35,000 bases of DNA from an uncultured Actinomycetes bacterium. Lineage in GTDB: Bacteria > Actinomycetota > Acidimicrobiia > Acidimicrobiales > Microtrichaceae. Each line of letters opens with the position of its first letter. The first letter of the stretch is position 1. The notes under the pieces were generated by a model that worked only from the letters and a program-made list of their open reading frames with translations, was not told the DNA's origin and ran no database searches. The translations under genes were made by a program, and so were the position numbers. This document shows positions 30,263 to 35,000 of this stretch, piece after piece. Where the stretch lies: NCBI GenBank assembly GCA_903873135.1, contig CAIQNH010000060.1:1-35000 (forward strand). Direction: 5' to 3'.

Positions 30263-31026
30263 GCGGGCCAGGCGCTGAGCGCCCAGTCCCCGAACTCCCG
30301 GTCGGCGACCACGACGCACCCGACGTCGGCGACGGGGTCGAACCACAGGTAGGAGCCGCTGCCGCCGAAGTGGCCGAACGTCGCCGGGGAGCACCGGCCA
30401 CCCATCCAGTGCGGACGCTTGGTGCCCCGGAGCTCCGGTCCGAGACCCCAGTCGCAGGGGTCCTGGCGGCCCCACCCGGGGACCACACCGGCCAGCCCCG
30501 GGAACGCGACGCTCGACCACTGCCGAGCGGTGGAGGGGTGCACCAGGGTGGGGGAGCGGAACTCGAGCAGCAGTCGCACCAGGTCGTCGACCGAGGCGTG
30601 CAGGTCGGCCGCGACCGACCCCTCGACGTGGCTCGCGCCCATGTCGAGGGGAGCCAGTACGGCCTCGGTGAGGTAGGTCGTGGCCGGGAGTCCGGTGCGG
30701 GCCGACAGGTGCTCGCCCGCGATCTCGTAGCCGGTGTTGGAGTAGATCCGCCGACGACCGGGGGGTCCGAGGACGACGTCGCCCTCGAACTCGTACCCGC
30801 TGGCGTGGGACAGCAGGTGCGCCAGCGTGGCGCCCGGCGGGCCGGCCGGGTCCCCGAGGGCGACCGACCCCTCCTCGACGGCCACCATCACCGCCCAGGA
30901 CGTCACGAGCTTGGTGATCGAGGCCACCCGTCGGGCTGCGGCGGTGTCCCCGGTGCGCTCCACCACGACCCCGCCCCGCACCACGGCGGCGGCCTGTGTG
31001 GTCGGGTCCCACTTCGTCCGCTCCAT
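30235..31026 (-). CDS. Serine hydrolase of the beta-lactamase class C/DD-peptidase fold
   Basis: The 263-residue protein has the three active-site motifs: S36-x2-K39 (VASITKL), Y95-x-N97 (RIYSNTGY) and a H-x-G-like FGHFGGSG near the end in place of KTG. No signal peptide is present, so it is probably cytoplasmic, unlike true DD-peptidases or beta-lactamases; esterases and peptidases of this fold (for example EstB type) are more likely. It is shorter than AmpC (about 360). ATG 31026 has TACCCT 7 nt upstream on the minus strand. It overlaps the end of lgt and is divergent from the helicase gene, with their -10 elements overlapping. Confidence 0.87.
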   Translation of the reverse strand: MERTKWDPTTQAAAVVRGGVVVERTGDTAAARRVASITKLVTSWAVMVAVEEGSVALGDPAGPPGATLAHLLSHASGYEFEGDVVLGPPGRRRIYSNTGYEIAGEHLSARTGLPATTYLTEAVLAPLDMGASHVEGSVAADLHASVDDLVRLLLEFRSPTLVHPSTARQWSSVAFPGLAGVVPGWGRQDPCDWGLGPELRGTKRPHWMGGRCSPATFGHFGGSGSYLWFDPVADVGCVVVADREFGDWALSAWPAQSDEVWSG

Positions 31027-31033
31027 CGGGTGG

Positions 31034-31043
31034 AGGGTACGCT
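31034..31043. promoter_or_regulatory. Overlapping divergent -10 elements
   Basis: On the minus strand TACCCT (31039 down to 31034) is 7 nt from ATG 31026. On the plus strand TACGCT (31038-31043) lies 10 nt before ATG 31054. The two share bases 31038-31039, so both promoters cannot be occupied at once. Confidence 0.5.
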
Positions 31044-31053
31044 CACCGCTGCG

Positions 31054-31074
31054 ATGAATCCGACCCCCGCATGA
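31054..31074 (+). CDS. Six-codon upstream ORF fused by ATGA to the helicase gene
   Basis: ATG 31054 opens a reading frame coding for MNPTPA and its TGA (31072-31074) overlaps the helicase ATG (31071-31073) as ATGA. A -10-like TACGCT lies 10 nt upstream, which leaves a very short leader. The helicase ATG has no Shine-Dalgarno, so a ribosome ending the small ORF may restart there. This is a prediction from sequence geometry only. Confidence 0.45.
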   Translation: MNPTPA

Positions 31075-32222
31075 GCACCACCTTCGCCGCCCTCGGCATC
31101 GACGAGTCGATCTGCCACGTCCTCGCCGAGCGAGGCATCACCGAGGCCTTCGCCATCCAGGAGATGACGATCCCCGACATCCTCGCCGGACGTGACGTCT
31201 GCGGGAAGGCCAAGACCGGTTCGGGCAAGACGCTCGCCTTCGGCCTGCCGATCGTGCAGCTGCTCCGCCGGGCCTCGGCGGGCCGTCCGACGGCCCTGGC
31301 CCTCGTGCCCACGCGGGAGCTGGCCGTGCAGGTTCGTGACGAGCTGCTCCCCGCAGCGCACGCCCTCGGCGTCCGGATGGCCGCCATCTACGGCGGCGAC
31401 CCGATCGACCGGCAGATCAAGCAGCTCGCCGACGGTGTCGACTTCGCGGTCTGCACCCCCGGTCGGGTGATCGACCTGATCGAGCGGGGCGACCTGAGCG
31501 TCGCCGAGGTGGAGCACGTCGTGATCGACGAGGCCGACCGCATGGCCGACATGGGGTTCCTCCCGCAGGTCGAGTGGATCCTGCGGAACGTGGAGGGCGA
31601 GCACCAGACGCTGCTGTTCTCCGCCACCCTCGACGGGGTGGTGGACACCCTCGTCCGCCGGTACCAGCACGATCCGACCCGTCACGAGGTGGCCTCCACG
31701 GGTGCGACGGTCGAGCACATGGACCACCTGTTCCTCACGGTCCACGAGATGGACAAGGCCAAGGTGTGCGCCGCGATCATCGACGGCGCCGACCGCACCA
31801 TCGTCTTCAGCGCGACCAAGCACGGCGCCGACCGACTCGTCCGACGACTCTCCGACGAGGGTGTCCGGGTGAAGGCCATCCACGGCGACCTGCGTCAGGC
31901 GGCGCGGGAGAAGGCGTTGTCGGAGTTCGCCGCAGGCAAGATCTCGGCGCTGGTGGCGACCGACGTCGCCGCACGCGGGATCCACGTCGACGACGTGGAC
32001 GTGGTGATCCACTACGACCCGCCGGGGGAGCACAAGACCTACCTGCACCGCTCCGGGCGGACCGCTCGCGCCGGTGAGCGTGGGGTCGTGGTGTCGCTCG
32101 TGCTCTGGAACCAGGAGCTCGAGGTCCGCCGGATCCAGAAGCGGCTCGGTCTGGACGAACCGCTGGTCGAGGTGTTCTCGAACGACCCCCGGCTCGCTGA
32201 CGTCGCGCACTGGCCCGGCTGA
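31071..32222 (+). CDS. DEAD-box RNA helicase
   Basis: The 383-residue protein is a compact DEAD-box helicase that unwinds short RNA duplexes with ATP. Motifs in order: Q motif GITEAFAIQ, motif I AKTGSGKT (47-54), PTRELAVQ, TPGRVIDL, DEADRMADMG, FSAT, and in domain 2 HGDLRQAARE, VATDVAARGIHVDDV and HRSGRTARAG. It lacks the long basic C-terminal extension of DeaD/CsdA. ATG 31071 is coupled to a six-codon ORF and there is no Shine-Dalgarno. Possible roles are ribosome assembly or cold adaptation. A hairpin follows the gene. Confidence 0.94.
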   Translation: MSTTFAALGIDESICHVLAERGITEAFAIQEMTIPDILAGRDVCGKAKTGSGKTLAFGLPIVQLLRRASAGRPTALALVPTRELAVQVRDELLPAAHALGVRMAAIYGGDPIDRQIKQLADGVDFAVCTPGRVIDLIERGDLSVAEVEHVVIDEADRMADMGFLPQVEWILRNVEGEHQTLLFSATLDGVVDTLVRRYQHDPTRHEVASTGATVEHMDHLFLTVHEMDKAKVCAAIIDGADRTIVFSATKHGADRLVRRLSDEGVRVKAIHGDLRQAAREKALSEFAAGKISALVATDVAARGIHVDDVDVVIHYDPPGEHKTYLHRSGRTARAGERGVVVSLVLWNQELEVRRIQKRLGLDEPLVEVFSNDPRLADVAHWPG

Positions 32223-32241
32223 CCCGAGGGTCCGCCACCGA

Positions 32242-32257
32242 CCCCGGCTGACCGGGG
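32242..32257 (+). terminator. GC hairpin between helicase and methyltransferase genes
   Basis: CCCCGG-ctga-CCGGGG is a 6-bp stem with a 4-nt loop, 20 bp after the helicase stop. It lacks a T tract. It ends where the -10 of the next gene begins. Confidence 0.4.
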
Positions 32258-32262
32258 AGACT
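32257..32262 (+). promoter_or_regulatory. -10 element of the methyltransferase gene (leaderless layout)
   Basis: GAGACT lies 6 nt before GTG 32269. It is weaker than TANNNT, but the spacing is the same as at other genes here. Confidence 0.4.
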
Positions 32263-32268
32263 GCTCCC

Positions 32269-33834
32269 GTGATCGAACGGGCGTCGACGCCCGAGGCGCG
32301 TCGTCGACTGGGTGTGTACGACACGCCGGCGCCGCTCGCCGCGGCGCTGGTCCGGTTCGCCGCGTCGTTCGTCGACGGGGTTCCGGACCTGGTCGCCGAT
32401 CCGTCCTGCGGGAACGGTCGATTCCTCCTCGCGGCGGCCGACCACCTGGTCGAACGTGGCGTCCGACCCGACGACGTGTGCGCCCGGCTCGTCGGCCTCG
32501 ACGTCGATCCGGGCGCCGTGGCCGAGGCCCGGAGCGAACTCGCCGCGTGGTGCCGCCGCCACGGCGTGGCTGAGCACGTGGCCGACGTCGCCGACCTGCG
32601 GGTGCTCGACGCCCTCGTGGATCTGCCGGCCGACCTGGGTGGGCGGGTGGACCTGGTGGTCGGGAACCCGCCGTTCCTGTCCCAGACCGCCCGGGCCACC
32701 CGTCGCAGCGACGAGCAGCGTCGCGCCGTGGCCGACCGACTCGGCGAGGTGGGTCCGCTGGCCGACACCGCGGCGCTGTTCGCGCTGCTGGCGGTGGACC
32801 TCCTGCGCGACGGCGGTGTGGCCTCGCTCATCCAGCCCTCCTCGTTCCTCTCGGCCCGCGACGCGTCGTCGGTGCGGGAGCGTCTGCTCGACCACGGCCA
32901 CCTGGTCGGACTGTGGGGGAGCGACGAGCTGCACTTCGACGCCTCGGTGCAGGTCTGCGCCCCGGTGCTCGCCGTCGGCGGTCGACGGCAGGTCGCGCCG
33001 GTGCGGGTGGTGTGGGGTGTCGAGGCGCGCCCGGCCGGCACGGCCGAGCCGCCGAGTGGCCCGGCGTCGTGGGGGCCGCTGCTCGCCGGCCCGTTCGGGT
33101 TGCCGACGGTGCCGCCGCCGGCGGTCGCCGTCGCCCGGGTCGCCTCGTCGGCCTCGGTGACGGCGGGGTTCCGCGACGAGTTCTACGCGCTCAGCGCTGC
33201 CGCGCTCGACGTCGTCGACCCCGGCTACGACGAGTCGGCGCCGCCACTGGTGACCGTCGGGATGATCGACCCGGCCCGGAGCACCTGGGGGGTGAGGAAC
33301 CACCGGCTCGCCGGTCGGCAGGTGCTGGCCCCCCGTCTGGATCGGGTCCGCCTGCGATCGGCGTCACCCTCGGTCGACACCTGGGTGGAGCGACGGCTCC
33401 GCCCCAAGGTGCTCGTGGCCACGCAGACCCGGGTGGTCGAGGCGCTCGCCGACCCCGCCGGGGTCCTGGTGCCGGTCACCCCGACGGTGTCGGTGGAGCC
33501 CCACGACCCGGCCGACACGTGGCCGCTGCTGGCTGCGTTGCTCGCACCTGCTGCGTCGGCACGCCTGGCCGCCGAGCACCTCGGCAGCGGCCGCGGACCG
33601 GGGTCGCTCCGGATGTCGGCGTCCTCGGTCGGTGCGGTGGCGCTCCCCACCGACGTGGCCGCGTGGCGCCGTGGTGCCGTGCTCGCCCGCCGGCTGAGCG
33701 GGGCCGACGGTGGGACCAGGACGGACCTGCTGGCCCGTCTGGGTCGGACCATGTGCGAAGCCGAGTCGGGTCTACCCCCCGAGGTGGCGGACGAGATCCT
33801 CGAGTGGTGGATGGAGCGGGCCCGACGAACCTGA
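32269..33834 (+). CDS. N6-adenine DNA methyltransferase-like protein (gamma class, TaqI/Eco57I-like)
   Basis: The 521-residue protein starts with RRRLGVYDTPAPLAAALV, the G-x-Y-x-TP motif of Eco57I/TaqI-type enzymes, followed by the SAM-binding motif I ADPSCGNGRFL (43-53), the acidic LDVDPGAV of motif II and the catalytic GNPPF (132-136). The C-terminal half would be the target recognition domain, but no conserved pattern is seen. There is no nuclease motif and no restriction gene beside it, so it is an orphan methyltransferase or a related non-DNA enzyme. GTG 32269 is the start, without Shine-Dalgarno. The G+C content matches its neighbours, giving no sign of recent transfer. Confidence 0.85.
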   Translation: MIERASTPEARRRLGVYDTPAPLAAALVRFAASFVDGVPDLVADPSCGNGRFLLAAADHLVERGVRPDDVCARLVGLDVDPGAVAEARSELAAWCRRHGVAEHVADVADLRVLDALVDLPADLGGRVDLVVGNPPFLSQTARATRRSDEQRRAVADRLGEVGPLADTAALFALLAVDLLRDGGVASLIQPSSFLSARDASSVRERLLDHGHLVGLWGSDELHFDASVQVCAPVLAVGGRRQVAPVRVVWGVEARPAGTAEPPSGPASWGPLLAGPFGLPTVPPPAVAVARVASSASVTAGFRDEFYALSAAALDVVDPGYDESAPPLVTVGMIDPARSTWGVRNHRLAGRQVLAPRLDRVRLRSASPSVDTWVERRLRPKVLVATQTRVVEALADPAGVLVPVTPTVSVEPHDPADTWPLLAALLAPAASARLAAEHLGSGRGPGSLRMSASSVGAVALPTDVAAWRRGAVLARRLSGADGGTRTDLLARLGRTMCEAESGLPPEVADEILEWWMERARRT

Positions 33835-33841
33835 TCCCGAG

Positions 33842-33871
33842 TTGACACGTCCTCGCCCGGGCGGGGATCGT
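33842..33871 (+). promoter_or_regulatory. metX promoter with consensus -35
   Basis: TTGACA (33842-33847) and GATCGT (33866-33871) are 18 bp apart. Transcription would start near 33877, exactly where the SAM-riboswitch-like element begins. Confidence 0.6.
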
Positions 33872-33875
33872 GGAG

Positions 33876-33973
33876 CGATCATCACGAGCGGCCCCGGGAG
33901 GGGCCCGGCAACCTGGGACGGACACCCAAGGTGCCTTCCCGCCTCGGGCGGGGATGTGGTCGGTGGAGCCGAC
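33876..33973 (+). promoter_or_regulatory. SAM riboswitch-like leader of metX (SAM-I/SAM-IV superfamily)
   Basis: The leader folds by eye as follows. P1 pairs CGATCAT (33876-33882) with GTGGTCG (33956-33962). P2 pairs GGCCCC with GGGGCC (33890-33905) around GGGA, followed by the conserved CGGCAACC (33906-33913). P3 pairs CCTGGG (33912-33917) with CCCAAGG (33925-33931), then GGTGCC (33930-33935). P4 pairs CCCGCC with GGCGGG (33938-33952). A following hairpin GTCGG-tggag-CCGAC (33959-33973) shares bases with the P1 3' strand, so the two are mutually exclusive, a plausible switch. GAG, GGCAACC and GGTGCC are core features of SAM-I/SAM-IV aptamers, and metX is a typical SAM-IV-controlled gene. P2 is unusually short. 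Confidence 0.7.
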
Positions 33974-34014
33974 AACCAAGTGTCCGCACCCCGGTGCCGT
34001 ACACACGCAGCACC

Positions 34015-35000
34015 ATGTCCCGAGCCACCCCGATTCCCGACGACCTGCCCGTCACCGGCGCCTGGCGCCCCGGTGACCCGGTCGGTGACCGTCGCTTCCA
34101 CGCGCTCGCCACGGACCGGCCGCTCCCGCTCGAGTCGGGGGCCATGCTCGACGGGGTGCAGGTGGCGTACGAGACCTGGGGCGAGCTCGACCCGGACGCC
34201 GACAACGCGGTGCTGGTCTGCCACGCGCTCACCGGGGACAGCCACGCCGCCGGCCGGGACGGCTGGTGGGAGGGACTGGTGGGACCCGGTCGCGCGATCG
34301 ACACCGACCGCTGGTTCGTCGTGTGCAGCAACGTCCTCGGTGGGTGTCAGGGGACCACGGGTCCCGCCTCGACCGACCCCTCCACCGGGCGTCCCTACGG
34401 CTCGGCGTTCCCGGTCGTGACCATCCGGGACATGGTGCGGGTGCAGGCGTCGTTGGCCGACTCGCTGGGCATCCGGCGCTGGCGGGCGGTCGTGGGCGGA
34501 TCGATGGGCGGGATGCAGGCCCTCGAGTGGGCCGTCACCTACCCGGACCGCGTCGGGTCGCTCGTGCTGGCGTCGACGACCGCCGAGGCGTCGGCCCAGC
34601 AGATCGCGTGGAGCCACATCGGCAGGTCGGCGGTCCTGGCTGATCCCCGGTTCCGTGGAGGTGACTACTACGACGCCGAGCCGGGCGACGGCCCGTGGCG
34701 CGGGCTCATGGTCGCCCGCATGTGCGCCCAGGTCACCTACCGCAGCGACGAGGTGTTCGCCGAGCGGTTCCACCGTTCGGTGATCGACCGCTTCGAGTTC
34801 AGCGACGGTCCGGTCTTCGACGTCGAGAACTACCTCGACTACCACGGCGTCAAGCTGGTCCGCCGGTTCGACGCCAACTCGTACCTGCGTCTCAACCGGG
34901 CGATGGACCTCCACGACGTGGCCCGGGGTCGTGGGTCGCGCCGTCGTGCCCTGGAGCGGGTGGCGTGCCCGGTCCTGGTGTCCTCGGTGCGCAGCGACGG
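34015..35000 (+). CDS. metX: Homoserine O-acetyltransferase (3' end cut by window)
   Basis: MetX acetylates homoserine with acetyl-CoA, committing it to methionine synthesis. The visible 328 residues (about 85-90% of the family's usual length) show the alpha/beta hydrolase features: YETWGELDPDADNAVLVCHALTGDSHAAG (52-80), GGCQGTTGPAST (109-120) and the nucleophile elbow GGSMGGMQALEW with S163. The Asp and His of the triad lie at and beyond the right edge (CPVLVSSVRSDG). Some such enzymes use succinyl-CoA; the acyl donor cannot be told here. ATG 34015 has no Shine-Dalgarno and is preceded by a small hairpin (33986-33997) and the SAM-riboswitch-like leader, so expression is probably shut down by SAM. 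Confidence 0.95.
   Translation, partial: MSRATPIPDDLPVTGAWRPGDPVGDRRFHALATDRPLPLESGAMLDGVQVAYETWGELDPDADNAVLVCHALTGDSHAAGRDGWWEGLVGPGRAIDTDRWFVVCSNVLGGCQGTTGPASTDPSTGRPYGSAFPVVTIRDMVRVQASLADSLGIRRWRAVVGGSMGGMQALEWAVTYPDRVGSLVLASTTAEASAQQIAWSHIGRSAVLADPRFRGGDYYDAEPGDGPWRGLMVARMCAQVTYRSDEVFAERFHRSVIDRFEFSDGPVFDVENYLDYHGVKLVRRFDANSYLRLNRAMDLHDVARGRGSRRRALERVACPVLVSSVRSD

Noticed and set aside
30235-31026. Antibiotic-resistance beta-lactamase
   Set aside because: No signal peptide, a short length and a non-KTG third motif make a cytoplasmic esterase/peptidase more likely.
32269-33834. Restriction-modification or phage-defence system around the methyltransferase
   Set aside because: The neighbours are a housekeeping-type DEAD-box helicase and metX; no nuclease, BREX, DISARM or toxin-like gene is present.
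1-35000. CRISPR arrays, tRNA or rRNA genes, insertion sequences, integrases
   Set aside because: No repeat-spacer pattern, no tRNA-like or rRNA stretches and no transposase motifs were seen; the tandem repeats present are all in-frame coding repeats.

Overview
The window is a 35 kb piece of a very GC-rich (roughly 70%) actinobacterial chromosome. The evidence for Actinomycetota is a bacterial proteasome activator (Bpa), an RbpA/CarD-type CarD, mycothiol-dependent-isomerase-like and DUF3558-like proteins, the actinobacterial form of DapD, SOS boxes of the GAAC-N4-GTTC type, and a recA-miaB-miaA-dapF-hflX-lexA-LysM-nrdR order that matches the Mycobacterium tuberculosis region around Rv2737c-Rv2718c. 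The class II (B12) ribonucleotide reductase, many GTG starts, TTTT-rich linkers and numerous leaderless promoters suggest the class Acidimicrobiia; that placement is an inference. No phage, insertion sequence, CRISPR array, tRNA or rRNA was seen; this is ordinary core chromosome, densely packed.

Layout. 1-1880: the end of a TraR/DksA-like gene, lspA and an RluD-type pseudouridine synthase, all rightward. 1885-4093: an Rrf2 regulator (leftward), a nucleotide-pyrophosphatase-like phosphodiesterase and bpa. 4150-14661: a long rightward stretch with recA under an SOS promoter, miaB, a degenerate APH-like pseudokinase, miaA, dapF, hflX, dapC, a proline-rich membrane protein, dapE and dapD. dapC, dapD, dapE and dapF supply the succinylase route to meso-diaminopimelate and lysine. 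14692-16500: lexA and a divergent LysM membrane protein share a promoter region with four LexA boxes, followed by nrdR. 16485-20283: a RibD-like reductase (leftward), a 390-bp regulatory stretch and the class II ribonucleotide reductase gene nrdJ. 20290-23363: a leftward two-gene unit (COQ4-like protein and a membrane-anchored beta-propeller), divergent from surE. 23367-26408: an enoyl-CoA hydratase (leftward), then a nonapeptide-repeat protein, an RDD membrane protein and an MDMPI-type protein. 26478-30262: lipoprotein, carD, a GT4-like protein, a second lipoprotein and lgt. 30235-33834: a serine beta-lactamase-like protein (leftward), a DEAD-box helicase and an orphan N6-adenine methyltransferase. 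33842-35000: a SAM-riboswitch-like leader and metX, cut by the window edge.

How the parts work together. recA, lexA and the LysM protein form an SOS module (damage sensing, repression, probable division arrest), with nrdR and nrdJ controlling and supplying dNTPs beside it. lspA and lgt, at opposite ends of the window, are both lipoprotein-processing enzymes, and at least two lipoproteins are encoded nearby.

The most striking unexplained signals are non-coding: a recurring architecture with a -10 hexamer 5-8 nt before the start codon (leaderless mRNAs), a near-perfect inverted repeat containing two divergent leaderless promoters (22446-22511), a cluster of five CCACAGG heptamers before nrdJ, an 11-bp-periodic direct repeat and two long hairpins at 24103-24247, a six-codon upstream ORF fused by ATGA to a helicase gene, and a compact SAM-riboswitch-like element before metX. 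The best protein-level oddities are the COQ4-motif protein with a TerB-like N-terminus, the pseudokinase between miaB and miaA, and the 9-residue repeat protein coupled to an RDD protein.
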